Shown: one piece after another, positions 1 through 10,282 of the stretch
How positions within the stretch are numbered: position 1 is the first letter of the stretch
Layout: the number at the start of each line of letters is the position of its first letter
Assembly: GCA_012960035.1 (NCBI GenBank)
Contig: DUBZ01000061.1
Span: 186,001-250,000, forward strand
From: Myxococcales bacterium
GTDB taxonomy: Bacteria; Myxococcota_A; UBA9160; UBA4427
Length of the DNA stretch: 64,000 nt
Reading direction: 5' to 3'
Notes under the pieces: model-generated
Database searches by the model: none
Told to the model about the DNA's origin: nothing
What the model saw: the letters and a program-made list of their open reading frames with translations, nothing else
Program-made: the position numbers and the translations under genes

Positions 1-210
1 TTGAAGAGTGAGCGTGCCGAGGACAGCAAGGAGTGCGAATCGGGCGATTGGTTGGTTCACGAGGTGTTCGGGGCGCATCGAGCCGGAATTCCATCGGTCT
101 GGGGTGGGGGAGCCTTCGATTCTAACACTAGTCGGGCTAGACTTGTCGGCGAAACTCGCGCGCGTAGAATTGCGCTGAACACGACTCGGGAAACGGGGGG
201 AGATCGAAGG

Positions 211-1884
211 GTGGCTCACGAATTCGTCTACACGATGAATGACTTGCGGAAAGTCATTGGAGACCGGGTCATCCTCGATGGGATTTCGCTGTCCTTCCTG
301 CCGGGTGCCAAGATTGGCGTGCTCGGCGCCAATGGTTCGGGTAAGAGCACGCTGCTGCGGATCATGGCCGGCGTCGATGACGACATCATGGGCGAGGCGC
401 GACCCGCCAAGGGGCTTCGCATAGGATATTTGCCTCAGGAGCCCGAACTCGATCCCGCCAAGACGGTTCTGGGCAATGTCGAGGAGGGCGTCGGCGAGAT
501 TCGAGCGTTGCTTGACGACTTCAATGCGCTGTCGGAGAAGTTTGCCGAGCCGATGGAAGATGACGAGATGAACGCGCTGCTCGAGAAGCAGGGCAAGCTT
601 CAAGACCAGATCGACGCTGCCGATGCTTGGGAAATCGATCGCACTCTCGATGTCGCCATGGAGGCCCTGCGATGTCCGCCACCGGATGCGGATGTCACGA
701 CGCTCTCGGGGGGTGAGAAGCGCCGCGTGGCACTCTGCCGGCTGCTGCTCTCGAAGCCGGACATGTTGTTGATCGACGAACCGACCAACCATCTCGACGC
801 CGAGAGTGTGGCCTGGCTCGAACGATTTCTTCAGGAGTATCCGGGAACCGTCGTGGCGATTACGCATGATCGCTATTTCCTGGACAATGTCGCGGGATGG
901 ATTCTCGAACTCGATCGCGGTCACGGAATTCCCTGGGAAGGAAATTATTCGTCCTGGCTCGAACAGAAGAACAGGCGCCTTGCGGTCGAAGAAAAGCAGG
1001 CGGGCGCGCATGCCCGTACCCTCGCTCGAGAACTCGACTGGATCAAAATGAGCCCACGAGCGCGGCAGGCCAAGGGCAAGGCGCGTATCACTGCATTCGA
1101 AGACCTGATGCGTGAGGGCCAAGACCGAGCGCCGGAAAAGGTCGAGATTGCGATTCCCATTCCCGAACGTCTGGGCGATGTGGTCGTCGACGCCGACTCG
1201 TTAGGCAAGGCCTATCCCAACAAGCTGCTCTTCGAAGATCTCTCCTTCAAACTACCCCCGGGCGGAATTGTCGGGATCATCGGCGCGAATGGTGCGGGCA
1301 AGACGACGCTCTTCAAGATCATCAGCGGCGAAGAAAAGGCTGACGCCGGAGAGCTTCGCCTCGGCGACACCGTTTCACTCTCCTATGTCGATCAGGATCG
1401 ACGCGATCTTGACGGATCCAAGACGGTTTGGGAAGTCATCAGTGGCGGCGACGAAAGGATCGTCATTGGCAATCGGGAAGTGCCGTCGCGCGCCTGGGTT
1501 TCGTCCTTCAATTTCAAGGGCGCCGATCAGCAAAAACTCGTTGGGGATCTCTCCGGGGGAGAGCGAAATCGTGTGAATCTGGCGCTCTTGCTTCGGACTG
1601 GGGGCAACGTCCTGCTGCTCGATGAGCCGACCAATGATCTCGATGTCGACACCCTACGTGCGCTCGAAGATGCATTGATCGACTTTCCGGGTTGCGCGGT
1701 CGTGATTTCCCATGATCGTTGGTTCCTGGATCGGATCGCCACGCATATTCTGGCCTTCGAGGGAGACAGCCATGTCGAGTGGTTCGAGGGCAACTATCAG
1801 GATTACGAAGTCGATCGGAAGAAGCGTCTGGGTGCGGATGCGGACACACCTCATCGAATCAAGTATCGCCGGATCGATGCGTGA
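211..1884 (+). CDS. ettA: energy-dependent translational throttle protein EttA (ABC-F ATPase)
   Basis: Cytosolic ABC-F protein. EttA binds the ribosomal E site and gates entry into elongation according to the ATP/ADP ratio. Two ABC cassettes are visible: Walker [10 protein letters not shown] at residues 39-47 with signature LSGGEKRR and Walker [12 protein letters not shown], then GANGAGKTT with LSGGERNR and [11 protein letters not shown]. The C-terminal segment [12 protein letters not shown] is typical of EttA. The reading frame stays open to base 1, but the GTG at 211 starts [12 protein letters not shown], which matches the EttA N-terminus and gives 557 aa, close to the usual 555. The purine-rich gggggagatcgaagg lies directly upstream. 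Bases 1-210 show no other gene. The potassium channel gene follows after 22 nt. Confidence 0.93.
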   Translation: MAHEFVYTMNDLRKVIGDRVILDGISLSFLPGAKIGVLGANGSGKSTLLRIMAGVDDDIMGEARPAKGLRIGYLPQEPELDPAKTVLGNVEEGVGEIRALLDDFNALSEKFAEPMEDDEMNALLEKQGKLQDQIDAADAWEIDRTLDVAMEALRCPPPDADVTTLSGGEKRRVALCRLLLSKPDMLLIDEPTNHLDAESVAWLERFLQEYPGTVVAITHDRYFLDNVAGWILELDRGHGIPWEGNYSSWLEQKNRRLAVEEKQAGAHARTLARELDWIKMSPRARQAKGKARITAFEDLMREGQDRAPEKVEIAIPIPERLGDVVVDADSLGKAYPNKLLFEDLSFKLPPGGIVGIIGANGAGKTTLFKIISGEEKADAGELRLGDTVSLSYVDQDRRDLDGSKTVWEVISGGDERIVIGNREVPSRAWVSSFNFKGADQQKLVGDLSGGERNRVNLALLLRTGGNVLLLDEPTNDLDVDTLRALEDALIDFPGCAVVISHDRWFLDRIATHILAFEGDSHVEWFEGNYQDYEVDRKKRLGADADTPHRIKYRRIDA

Positions 1885-1906
1885 TCGAGAAGGTCTCTGA
1901 AAAGCC

Positions 1907-3610
1907 ATGAAATTTCTCCCTTCACAACTGGCCTATATCCTGGAAGACCGAGAGGTCAAGCAGAACCTCTCGGCTCTGATGCGGTTCGTCTTTTTGTTAG
2001 TCGCTTCGATCGCGGCTTTCTCTGGTCTCTTCCATCTCATCATGGTCTACGAAGGGCAGCAGCATTCATGGATGACGGGCCTCTATTGGACGCTCACAGT
2101 GATGAGCACACTGGGGTTTGGCGATATCACTTTCGTCAGTGATGTCGGTCGACTTTTTACTGTCCTGGTTCTCGTGTATGGCATTGTGATGCTTTTGATC
2201 GTCGCGCCGTTTACGTTCATCCGATTTTTCTACGCACCATGGCTCGAAGCTCGAATCCGCAATCGTGCGCCGAGATCCCTTGAAAGTGATCTATCCGAGC
2301 ATGTGATCATTTGCAGTTACGACCGGATCGCCCAAGGCCTGATCGAGCACTTCGTCAATCTCGAAATTTCTTATGTCGTGATTGAGCAGGACCCGGCAGC
2401 CGCTGCATCTCTGCATGTCGAGGGAGTCTGTGTCGTGACGGGTCGGCGCGATGCGCGAGCGACCTACGAGGCAGTTCGTGTGGAGCATGCCCGGCTCGTC
2501 CTTGCGAATCTGAGCGATGCAGAGAATGCCAATATTGCCCTGACGGTTCGGGAGGTGTCGCCGGAGATCCCCATCATCTCGTTTGCCGAGTATGTGGATT
2601 CGATCGATGTCCTCGAACTCGCTGGCGTCGATCGCGTGGTGCCCTTGAAGGAACGTTTGGGTGAACAGCTCGCGAGCCGCGTCACAGCGGGGATGCAGGT
2701 AGCTCATCGGATCGGTCAGTTCGAAGGTCTCGTCATCGCAGAATTTCCGGTTCACGGTACGGCATTGGTTGGCCGTACGATTCGCGACACGAACCTTCGC
2801 CACGTGACGGGGCTGAGCATCATCGGAATCTGGGAGCGCGGTCGCCTCGAGTCCGTGGGGCCAGAAACCGTTCTCTCAAAAGACAGTATTCCCATCGTCA
2901 TGGGCACCGAAGATCAGATCGAGGGTCTTGACGCGCTTTTCGTGATCTACCACGAGACGGACACGCCGGTTCTGGTGATTGGGGGCGGCGTGGTGGGGCG
3001 CGCGGTGAGTCGTTCACTCCGTGAAAGAGGCGCCTCTGTCACGATTCTGGACAGTGATGCGAGCATAGAACCGGAACTCTTGAAAATTGCAGATCGGGTC
3101 GTGATCGGCGATGCGGCCAATTTGCAGGTGGTGAAATCTGCGGGCGTCGAGGAGGCTCCTTCCGTTGTTTTGACGACGAACGACGACGCGACCAATATTT
3201 TCCTCACCGTCTATTGCCGAGGGTTGAGCAGTGAAGCGCATATCGTGAGCCGGATCTCGCACGACTGGAATCTCGAGGCGATCCATCGCGCGGGTGCCAA
3301 CTTCGCTCTGAGCCGTGAAACCTTGGCGATTCAATCCCTGGTCTCCATGGTGCGCCGGCAGGAACTGATCATTTTTGGCGAGGGCATCGAACTCTTCATC
3401 GAGCCGGTTCCGAGTTCGCTGGTCGACAAGTCCCTCGAAGCCAGCGGGATCGGCAAGCGAAGTGGCCTCAACGTCATCGGGGTTCGCAAGGGAAGCGATT
3501 TCGATGCCAATCCCGGCGCAACCACAGTACTCACGGAGGGCGCCGAACTCGTGATGTTCGGCACCGTTGAGCAGCGATCTCGCTTTCACGAGTTCGGTAC
3601 CGGGGACTAG
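1907..3610 (+). CDS. two-RCK potassium channel (TrkA-domain ion channel)
   Basis: Inner-membrane potassium channel subunit, 567 aa, of the 2TM-pore type. TM1 spans about residues 24-46. A pore helix leads to the selectivity filter TLGFGD (68-73), and TM2 spans about 82-108. The cytoplasmic part holds two tandem TrkA-N/TrkA-C (RCK) units, about 132-345 and 353-565. The second Rossmann domain has an intact GGGVVG nucleotide loop (359-364). The first reads CSYDRIAQG at that position and lacks the glycines, so it probably does not bind NAD in the standard way. The gene lies 22 nt behind ettA and may be cotranscribed with it. The family is clear; the gating ligand is not. Confidence 0.9.
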   Translation: MKFLPSQLAYILEDREVKQNLSALMRFVFLLVASIAAFSGLFHLIMVYEGQQHSWMTGLYWTLTVMSTLGFGDITFVSDVGRLFTVLVLVYGIVMLLIVAPFTFIRFFYAPWLEARIRNRAPRSLESDLSEHVIICSYDRIAQGLIEHFVNLEISYVVIEQDPAAAASLHVEGVCVVTGRRDARATYEAVRVEHARLVLANLSDAENANIALTVREVSPEIPIISFAEYVDSIDVLELAGVDRVVPLKERLGEQLASRVTAGMQVAHRIGQFEGLVIAEFPVHGTALVGRTIRDTNLRHVTGLSIIGIWERGRLESVGPETVLSKDSIPIVMGTEDQIEGLDALFVIYHETDTPVLVIGGGVVGRAVSRSLRERGASVTILDSDASIEPELLKIADRVVIGDAANLQVVKSAGVEEAPSVVLTTNDDATNIFLTVYCRGLSSEAHIVSRISHDWNLEAIHRAGANFALSRETLAIQSLVSMVRRQELIIFGEGIELFIEPVPSSLVDKSLEASGIGKRSGLNVIGVRKGSDFDANPGATTVLTEGAELVMFGTVEQRSRFHEFGTGD

Positions 3611-3619
3611 AGATTCTGC

Positions 3620-4498
3620 CTAGGCGAAATGTTTCGCTAGCGCAGCGAGCAATGCTTCATCCGGCCCCGGCTTTCCATCGGAACGAAAAGCCTGGACGCA
3701 GACATGATTGGCGCCCGCTGACAGATGTTCCTCGACGTGACTGGCGATTTTCTCCACGTCTCCCCAGCAGACCAATGCATCGACCAATCGATCGGATCCG
3801 CCGTCGGCAAAGTCATCGTCTCCGAATCCGAATTGGCGAAGATTATTCTGGTAGTTGGGGAGCCCGACATAGACCTTGAGATTGGCCCGCGCAATCTGGT
3901 GCGCTTTCGTCTCGTCGGATTCCGCGAGGATCATCTGCTCCGGGCATAACAGGGCGTCGGGGCCCATCACGTCTCGCGCATGTTTGGTGTGGTCGGGCGT
4001 CACGAGGTAAGGGTGGGCGCCCTGGGTCGCTGACGCAGATAATTCGAGCATCTTGTCACGCAATGCGCCGAGCACGATCGGTGCATCGTGCTCCGGTTCA
4101 CGTCCCATATACAGCGACTTCTCCATGGCCTCCAGATACGTTCGCATCGTCGAGAGCGGTTTTCCGTAATCGTGGCCGCGCTGATTCGAGACAAGATGGG
4201 AATGCGAGACGCCGAGGCCGAGGATAAATCGTTCTGGCGCGAGTTCCGAAAGGGTCTTCCAGATCGCCTTGGTCGCCATCGGATCGCGGGCGTAGATATT
4301 GGCGATGCCGGTCGCGAGAATGATGCGCTCCGTACGCGCGGAGAGGTATCCGATGAGTGAGAAGGGATCGCGGCCCACGGCCTCTGGGATCCAGAGGGCG
4401 CTATAGCCCCAGCCTTCAGCTCGACGCGCGAATTCAGCCGCCTCGATTGCAGAGAGGTGGTCAAGCCATGCCCAGACGCCGATCTTTCCGAGGTTCAT
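3620..4498 (-). CDS. LLM-class F420-dependent oxidoreductase (MSMEG_4141-like)
   Basis: Luciferase-like TIM-barrel flavoenzyme, 292 aa. The N-terminus MNLGKIGVWAWLDHLSA, the segment GYSALWIPEAVGRDPF, and ERFILGLGVSHSHLV resemble the probable F420-dependent oxidoreductases of the MSMEG_4141 subgroup. The substrate cannot be read from sequence. I chose the ATG at 4498 because GGAG lies 10 nt upstream; the ATG at 4507 sits almost on that GGAG. The gene converges on the potassium channel gene with a 9-nt gap. It is one of three LLM-fold enzymes in this window. No F420 biosynthesis gene is present here, so FMN use cannot be excluded. Confidence 0.82.
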   Translation of the reverse strand: MNLGKIGVWAWLDHLSAIEAAEFARRAEGWGYSALWIPEAVGRDPFSLIGYLSARTERIILATGIANIYARDPMATKAIWKTLSELAPERFILGLGVSHSHLVSNQRGHDYGKPLSTMRTYLEAMEKSLYMGREPEHDAPIVLGALRDKMLELSASATQGAHPYLVTPDHTKHARDVMGPDALLCPEQMILAESDETKAHQIARANLKVYVGLPNYQNNLRQFGFGDDDFADGGSDRLVDALVCWGDVEKIASHVEEHLSAGANHVCVQAFRSDGKPGPDEALLAALAKHFA

Positions 4499-4646
4499 CC
4501 CGGTCATTCTCCAATAATTGTGTGCGATCTACCCTAGCAGGCCTCGAAATGGTGATATCTGCACTTATTTTCGAGGCTCGGATGGTCGATCAGGGGTCAT
4601 TCGCTGGCCCGACCGGGCCCGTCGAACACCCGTTGGAGGATGCACC

Positions 4647-5507
4647 ATGACTCTTCGAAGGCAAATCTGGCGTGATCTGGCCTTTGGATTCGCGGCCATC
4701 GGCTGCGCTGTTCTCGTGGGAGCCGATTCGGCTTCCGCATACCCCGGTGGCACCCCAGATTTTCAGACCGATGTCGCGCCCTATTGTGCTGCCTGTCATT
4801 CGTCGACTTTGGAAGAAGATCTATCGGGACTTGGGCCGCGCGCCGCCGCCGAATTGGCGACGAACAAGCATTTTACAGAGATCAATGCCGGCGCTGGCAA
4901 GTACGCGGAACTCTCCGTTGAGGATCGGACGCAACTCGTCGAGCTGCTCTCGAAGATGGATCTCAACTCGACGATCGCCTTGGAGTTCCCGCCTCAGGTC
5001 GCACCCGGTGAAACGTTTCAGGTGACGGTGAAGATTACGGGTGGCGCGGGTCCATCGGTCGGAGTCGGACTCGTCGACCGATCTCATCGGTTCTTTGCAA
5101 AGCCCGCTTCGGCATTGGGTTGGGAAGTCGTCGGTGCGCCGACGATCATCGGTCCAAAAGGGCCGCAGTCGGCTTGGATCGACCGTCGACCCGAACGTGA
5201 AGGTCGCAACATCACCTTCGTGAATGTAGAGGGTGTTGCATCCAGTGCCGACGAAGATCGCTGGTCCAGAGCCAAGATCATCTACACACTGAAGGCACCG
5301 AACGAAATCGGCCATCTGCCTCTGGTCGGAGCGTATTTCTATGGCACCGAGACGGGAGTGCAGCTGTCAACGCGCATGGATCCGGAACGCGGGGCGATGC
5401 CGCTAGGCGGTACGCTCGGCAAGTCGGGGCGGGTGAAGTTTTCCGAGCCCGCAGTGATTTCGATTCGACTGCCAGAAGCCCAGCCCGTTGCCGAGATCGC
5501 TCCCTAG
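4647..5507 (+). CDS. exported monoheme cytochrome c-like protein
   Basis: Predicted periplasmic protein of 286 aa. A signal peptide covers about residues 1-31 (basic start, hydrophobic core, SASA-Y). A single heme c attachment motif, CAACH, lies at residues 47-51. The remaining 230 residues are beta-rich in appearance with no second CxxCH and no family that I recognise. The start at 4647 is supported by GGAGGA six nt upstream; the frame is open further 5' but that part looks non-coding. The gene stands alone between convergent or divergent neighbours, so context gives no partner. A role in electron transfer or redox sensing is inference from the heme site only. Confidence 0.75.
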   Translation: MTLRRQIWRDLAFGFAAIGCAVLVGADSASAYPGGTPDFQTDVAPYCAACHSSTLEEDLSGLGPRAAAELATNKHFTEINAGAGKYAELSVEDRTQLVELLSKMDLNSTIALEFPPQVAPGETFQVTVKITGGAGPSVGVGLVDRSHRFFAKPASALGWEVVGAPTIIGPKGPQSAWIDRRPEREGRNITFVNVEGVASSADEDRWSRAKIIYTLKAPNEIGHLPLVGAYFYGTETGVQLSTRMDPERGAMPLGGTLGKSGRVKFSEPAVISIRLPEAQPVAEIAP

Positions 5508-5556
5508 GCAGTTGGGTCTAGGCAGGTTGCGATTAGGCGTCCCCAGGTTTCAATCG

Positions 5557-7056
5557 CTAGGAACGCAAATGGCTCGCGTAGGTTGGGAACTCACCGGCCG
5601 CGAGTCGTCGGAAATATGAGTCCAGGTCGGCCTTGATCATTCCCGCAAGTAGGACCACGCCGGCGATGTTGGGGAAGGCCATTCCCAAGATCATCAGGTC
5701 TCCGAAATTCAGCACGACATCCGCGTTCTGGAAGACCACGCCCGCGAAGGTGAAGGCCAGGAAGATCAACTGGTAGATCAAGATCGATCGCTTCCCGAAG
5801 AGATATTCCCAGGAGCGTTCGCCGTAATAGCTCCATGAGATCATCGTGCTGAACGCAAAGAGAACGGCGATCACCGTCAGCACCTTGGGGAACCATGGGA
5901 AGACAGTTGCGAAGGCAGAGGCGGTCATGGCGATTCCCTCTCCTGCGTTGGGATCGTTCCATGCTCCGGTGACGATGATGACCAGCGCTGTCGTCGTGCA
6001 GACGATGATCGTATCGATGAAGGGTTCGAGCAGGGCGACGAGTCCCTCACGGATCGGTTCATCTGTTTTGGCAGCAGAATGTGCGATCGCAGCGGATCCG
6101 ACACCCGCCTCGTTGCTGAAGGCAGCGCGACGAAAACCCTGAATGAGTGTGCCCACAAATCCACCGACACCGGCTTCGAAGCTGAAGGCCTTGCCGATGA
6201 TCAGACCAAAGGCCTGGGGAACCGCAGACGCATGGGTCAGCAGGATCAGAACGCCGCAAATCATATAGAGCAGGCACATTGACGGGACGAGGACGGAAGC
6301 GACTTCGCCGATCCGCCGAATGCCGCCAACGATCACGAGACCGACGAGAACGACTAACACTAGGCCAAATCCGATTTGGCCGGCCCCTGTGGCAAAGGCC
6401 GGGATCTCAGTCCTGATCAGCGCAAAGCTCTGATTGGCCTGGAACATATTGCCGCCACCAAAGCTGGCACCGATGCACATGACCGCGAATACGGCGGCGA
6501 GCACTCGGCCTAATGTTGCGTAGCCGATCTCTTGGAGGCCTCGACTCAGGTAGACCATGGGGCCACCGGTCACATGGCCGTCGTCGTCGATGGTGCGGTA
6601 GCGCTGCCCGAGAGTGCATTCGGCAAATTTGGAGGTCATGCCGAGCAGGCCGCCAATGATCATCCAGAACACAGCGCCAGGTCCGCCGATTCCGACGGCG
6701 AAGGCCACGCCCGCGATGTTGCCCAAACCAACGGTTGCCGAGAGCGCAGCAGACAGCGCCTGGAAATGTGTGATCTCGCCGGGGCCGCCCGGCGCTGAAT
6801 AACGCCCTCGGACGCAGTCGATTCCGTGTCGGAAGCCACGCAGATTGACGAACTGAAATCGGAACGTGAAGAAGAGGGCGCCCGTCACTAGCCAAACGAC
6901 AACAATCGGGAGTTGAATCAGGTCGCCGGAGGCATTGTCCCAGAAGGCCAGATCGAAAAAAATCAGCGTCTCGATGGGAGACACGATCCATTGTTCGAAA
7001 AGACTCTCGAGACTGGCGAAGACACTCACAGATTCGGCGGCGGATTTGATCGGCAT
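5557..7056 (-). CDS. sodium:alanine/glycine symporter (AGCS family)
   Basis: Inner-membrane secondary transporter, 499 aa, with about ten hydrophobic segments. The AGCS signature region SALSATVGLGNIAGVA and the following GGPGAVFWM stretch are present, as are RAAFSNEAGVGSAAIAHSAA and GERSWEYLFG, all typical of Na+-coupled alanine/glycine carriers. The N-terminus is slightly extended ahead of the first transmembrane helix. It is transcribed alone, divergent from the acyl-CoA synthetase gene across about 100 nt that would contain both promoters. Substrate preference between alanine, glycine and related amino acids cannot be settled from sequence. Confidence 0.92.
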   Translation of the reverse strand: MPIKSAAESVSVFASLESLFEQWIVSPIETLIFFDLAFWDNASGDLIQLPIVVVWLVTGALFFTFRFQFVNLRGFRHGIDCVRGRYSAPGGPGEITHFQALSAALSATVGLGNIAGVAFAVGIGGPGAVFWMIIGGLLGMTSKFAECTLGQRYRTIDDDGHVTGGPMVYLSRGLQEIGYATLGRVLAAVFAVMCIGASFGGGNMFQANQSFALIRTEIPAFATGAGQIGFGLVLVVLVGLVIVGGIRRIGEVASVLVPSMCLLYMICGVLILLTHASAVPQAFGLIIGKAFSFEAGVGGFVGTLIQGFRRAAFSNEAGVGSAAIAHSAAKTDEPIREGLVALLEPFIDTIIVCTTTALVIIVTGAWNDPNAGEGIAMTASAFATVFPWFPKVLTVIAVLFAFSTMISWSYYGERSWEYLFGKRSILIYQLIFLAFTFAGVVFQNADVVLNFGDLMILGMAFPNIAGVVLLAGMIKADLDSYFRRLAAGEFPTYASHLRS

Positions 7057-7158
7057 GGTTCAGGAATCATACGCGATTTCGGGGATGTGCGGTCGGATTT
7101 GCGAGTTTGCCCCCCCCTTTTTGTCGTGGCCCGGCGCGTCGACTAGTCTCTTCGCCCC

Positions 7159-9360
7159 ATGACGAAACAAGAATCCTCTGCGGACGAAACCATGACACAC
7201 ACACTCTCTGAACACGCCTCGAAGGAGATCGTTGCCGCGTATGGCGTTCGCGTGCCGATTGAGCGGCTCGCCACGGACTCGGCGGCCGCCGTCAAGGAGG
7301 CGAACGAAATCGGCTACCCCGTGGTTCTGAAATTGGCCGGCGAGGGGATTGCTCACAAAACGGAGCGAAACCTCGTTCGAATCGGCGTCGCGGACGCGCG
7401 TGCGGTTGAGTGTGAGGCCGAAGCGCTTCTGGCTGCGGCCCGACCCGAAGACGGCGAGGTCTCCGTATTAGTGGCAGAGCTGGTACGGGGGCAGCGTGAG
7501 CTGATTGCCGGGTTCGTGCGGGATCCGCAATTCGGGCCCTGTGTCTTGTTAGGTTTGGGTGGAATTCTGGCCGAGGCGGTCGGCGACGCCGTCTTCGCGG
7601 TGGCTCCACTCGAGCGGCGGGAAGCCGAAGCCATGGTCGATGGTCTGGCGACGAGTCATCTGTTGACGGAACCGCATCGTGGCGAGCCGGCCATCGATCG
7701 CGAGGCGCTCGCCGACATTCTCGAGGGGCTCTCCCGGTTGGCGCTTGAGCATCCGGAGATCGAAAGTGTCGATCTGAATCCTCTGATCGTCGCTGGCGAT
7801 CAGCCGATCGCTGTCGATGCGCTCGTCGAGGAACGAACGCATGCCGTGTCGGAGTCAGAGGCACAGTCCGTCGCTCTGAATGAGCCGCTTTCAGATGCGG
7901 AGGTTCTCGAACGATTCCGCCCGCTTTTTCATCCCCGTGGTGTGATTGTGGCCGGCGTGGCGAGCCATCCGGGAAAGTTTGGCTTCGTGACGTTTCATAA
8001 TCTGCTCCGGTGTGACTTTCGCGGAGATGTCTTTGGCGTGAAGCCTGATGCCGCAGAGGTTCTTGGAGAGAAGACCTATCCGAGCGTCGATGCACTGCCA
8101 GGCGACGCTGTCGCAGATCTCGTATTCGTTTGCACGCCTAACAAGATCAATGTCGAGCTGCTTCGTGCTTGCGCGAAGCGAGGGGTGCGCGCAGCGTTTG
8201 TGACGAGTGCAGGCTACAGCGAAGCGGGAGAGGAAGGCAAAGCGATGCAGCGTGAGCTCGTTGATCTCGCTGAGGAACTCGACATGTTGCTCATCGGCCC
8301 AAACGGCCAGGGCGTGATTTCGACACCAGAATCGATGTGCGCTCAAATTGTGCCACCCAATCCGCCTTCAGGCCGAATCGGAGTCGCGAGTCAGAGTGGC
8401 AATCTGGTCTCGTCCTATCTCAATTATGCGGTGGCGACGGGTGTGGGCATCAGCAAGGCGGTTTCGCTGGGTAATTCCGGACAGACGGGACTCGCAGAAA
8501 TGTTGGAATATTTCGCGGTCGATCCGGATACCGATGTGGCACTCACCTACGTCGAGGGGATCGCAGACGGTCGGCGATTTCGACGCGCAGCGCAGCGACT
8601 GACCCAGACGAAGCCCTTGGTTCTGGTGAAGGGGGGCGCGCGTGCCGAAGGCCAGCGCGCGGCGGCCAGTCATACCGGCGCCCTGGCCAGTGATGATCGC
8701 GTTTTCGACGGATTGTGTCGGCAATTGGGAATCTTGCGTGCGCCGACAATCGAAGAGGCCTTCGAGTGGGCGGCGACGCTCGCGACGCAGCCTCTGCCGA
8801 AGGGGCGGCGCGTTGTGATCTTTACTTCGGTTGGTGGCTGGGGCGTGTTGGCGGCGGACGCCTGCGCCGATGTGGGTCTCGACTTGATCGAATTGCCGCA
8901 GTCGATTCGCGATGCCATCGATGAACTCGTGCCTCCGCGATGGAGTCGTAGTAACCCGATCGATCTCGCAGGTGGCGAGACCCGGGACACGATTACGCAA
9001 GTGCTCGACATTATCTGCAGTCATTCCGATGTCGATGCTGTGATTCATCTGGGCATCGGAATCCAGGCAGCGACTGCCGGTTTCTTCCGATCGGGACGCT
9101 TTTTTCCCGATCATGGTCTAGAGCGCATGGCCGAATTTCACGAGAAGCAGGATCGCCGTTATGTGGAGGCGGCCATCGTCGCGAGCGAAAAATACGCGAA
9201 GCCGGTTTTGTCCGTGACGGAATTGATCGCCTCGAACCCGGAGAACGCGGGCCCCGCGGCGCTGCGTGAAGCGGGTCGGATTTGTTACCCGAGTGCGCAC
9301 CGCGCGGTTCGTGCGCTCGATGCACTGACCCGCTGGGCGGAGACCTGTGAGCGACGCTGA
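7159..9360 (+). CDS. ADP-forming acetate/acyl-CoA ligase, fused subunits
   Basis: Fused NDP-forming acyl-CoA synthetase, 733 aa. These enzymes interconvert acyl-CoA, ADP and phosphate with acid, CoA and ATP. Order of domains: ATP-grasp (about 20-225), CoA-binding Rossmann domain (about 255-385, with PNGQG near its end), then the succinyl-CoA-ligase-like domains. The SQSGN loop is at 411-415. The conserved histidine of the SHTGA motif is H505, the phospho-His equivalent in this family. The ATP-grasp part comes first, which is one of the known permutations. An alternative start is the ATG at 7192; neither has a clear ribosome binding site. Acid substrate range is unknown. Confidence 0.9.
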   Translation: MTKQESSADETMTHTLSEHASKEIVAAYGVRVPIERLATDSAAAVKEANEIGYPVVLKLAGEGIAHKTERNLVRIGVADARAVECEAEALLAAARPEDGEVSVLVAELVRGQRELIAGFVRDPQFGPCVLLGLGGILAEAVGDAVFAVAPLERREAEAMVDGLATSHLLTEPHRGEPAIDREALADILEGLSRLALEHPEIESVDLNPLIVAGDQPIAVDALVEERTHAVSESEAQSVALNEPLSDAEVLERFRPLFHPRGVIVAGVASHPGKFGFVTFHNLLRCDFRGDVFGVKPDAAEVLGEKTYPSVDALPGDAVADLVFVCTPNKINVELLRACAKRGVRAAFVTSAGYSEAGEEGKAMQRELVDLAEELDMLLIGPNGQGVISTPESMCAQIVPPNPPSGRIGVASQSGNLVSSYLNYAVATGVGISKAVSLGNSGQTGLAEMLEYFAVDPDTDVALTYVEGIADGRRFRRAAQRLTQTKPLVLVKGGARAEGQRAAASHTGALASDDRVFDGLCRQLGILRAPTIEEAFEWAATLATQPLPKGRRVVIFTSVGGWGVLAADACADVGLDLIELPQSIRDAIDELVPPRWSRSNPIDLAGGETRDTITQVLDIICSHSDVDAVIHLGIGIQAATAGFFRSGRFFPDHGLERMAEFHEKQDRRYVEAAIVASEKYAKPVLSVTELIASNPENAGPAALREAGRICYPSAHRAVRALDALTRWAETCERR

Positions 9361-9614
9361 AAGGGACTGCAGCCGCGCCGGGCCTCAGAAACAAGTGACC
9401 CGACGAGCAGTCCATGAATGCAAGATCCACGGACGGCGCGCCGGGTCTCCCTGGGAAGGGGATATTTCGGCTTGTTCAAATGGGAAGTGTCCAGTTCCGA
9501 GATTTGGTGGCGCAGTTTTTTGAGAATTCCGTTCTTTTGGATGGGCTGATCGTAAGTATTGGAAAACATTGAATATTTAAACATGCTAGTTCAGGATCGA
9601 TCGAGGAGGAAGAC
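9361..9614. other. intergenic region with long-range inverted repeat
   Basis: No gene seen. GGACTGC (9364-9370) pairs perfectly with GCAGTCC (9407-9413), and an inner CGGG/CCCG pair lies between them, so the end of the acyl-CoA ligase transcript could fold into a stem. There is no T-run to make it a standard terminator. The last 60 bases are AT-rich and could carry the promoter of the ACT-domain gene. Confidence 0.4.
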
Positions 9615-10151
9615 ATGGCGCGCGCATTGGTTTTGACCGTGATTGGCGAGGATCGACCCGGCCTGGTCGAAGCGCTGGCTGAACTGATCGCCCAATTCGA
9701 GGGGAGTTGGGACGAGAGTCGGATGGCGAGACTGGCCGGTCATTTTGCTGGGGTCGTCCAGATTCATCTGCCTGATGAACGTGCGGAGGGTCTGATTGCA
9801 GCGCTGGGATCCCTTTCGGAACGAGGCCTCTCCGCCAGCGTCGTCGATAGCGATTGGTCGCTTGCGAGCATCGATCATCGGAAATCTTTCAGATTCGAAT
9901 TGGTCGGCCAGGATCGTCCCGGAATCATTCGCGAGATTTCGAGTTCGCTGGCCGCGTTAGGCGTGAGCGTTCAGGATCTGCGCACCGTCGTGGAAAGCGC
10001 GCCGATGTCCGGTGAACGGCTCTTTCGTGCGGAGGCCGAACTTGCCGCGCCTGATGGCATAGCGCTGGAGGTAATTCGAGCGGCGCTCGAGCGACTTGCG
10101 GACGAACTGATGGTCGACATCAGCGTCGAGTCTGGATCCGACGCCGGCTAA
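9615..10151 (+). CDS. GcvR-like tandem ACT-domain protein
   Basis: Protein of 178 aa with two ACT domains. The first begins VLTVIGEDRPGLVEALAELI (about 5-80) and the second begins ELVGQDRPGIIREISSSLAALG (about 95-170). This layout matches the glycine cleavage system transcriptional repressor GcvR and related regulatory ACT proteins, which bind glycine or other amino acids. GcvR acts through GcvA in Escherichia coli; no gcvA or gcv gene is nearby here, so the target is unknown. The start is well supported by GAGGAGGAAG just upstream. It appears monocistronic. Confidence 0.85.
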   Translation: MARALVLTVIGEDRPGLVEALAELIAQFEGSWDESRMARLAGHFAGVVQIHLPDERAEGLIAALGSLSERGLSASVVDSDWSLASIDHRKSFRFELVGQDRPGIIREISSSLAALGVSVQDLRTVVESAPMSGERLFRAEAELAAPDGIALEVIRAALERLADELMVDISVESGSDAG

Positions 10152-10282
10152 ACGGGCGGACCGATTTTATTTAGATTCCCACTCTCTCCCCCCGCGTACC
10201 CCAGAGACCTTCGTCTTCCTCGACCCTGCCCCCTGATTAGAGAGAAATTCGATTTTCACCGTCTCACGATGCCCTCGCGATC

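Noticed and set aside
7292..8095. Minus-strand open frame of 267 codons
   Set aside because: It lies wholly antisense to the ADP-forming acyl-CoA ligase and has the Arg/Pro/His-rich bias of an antisense frame.
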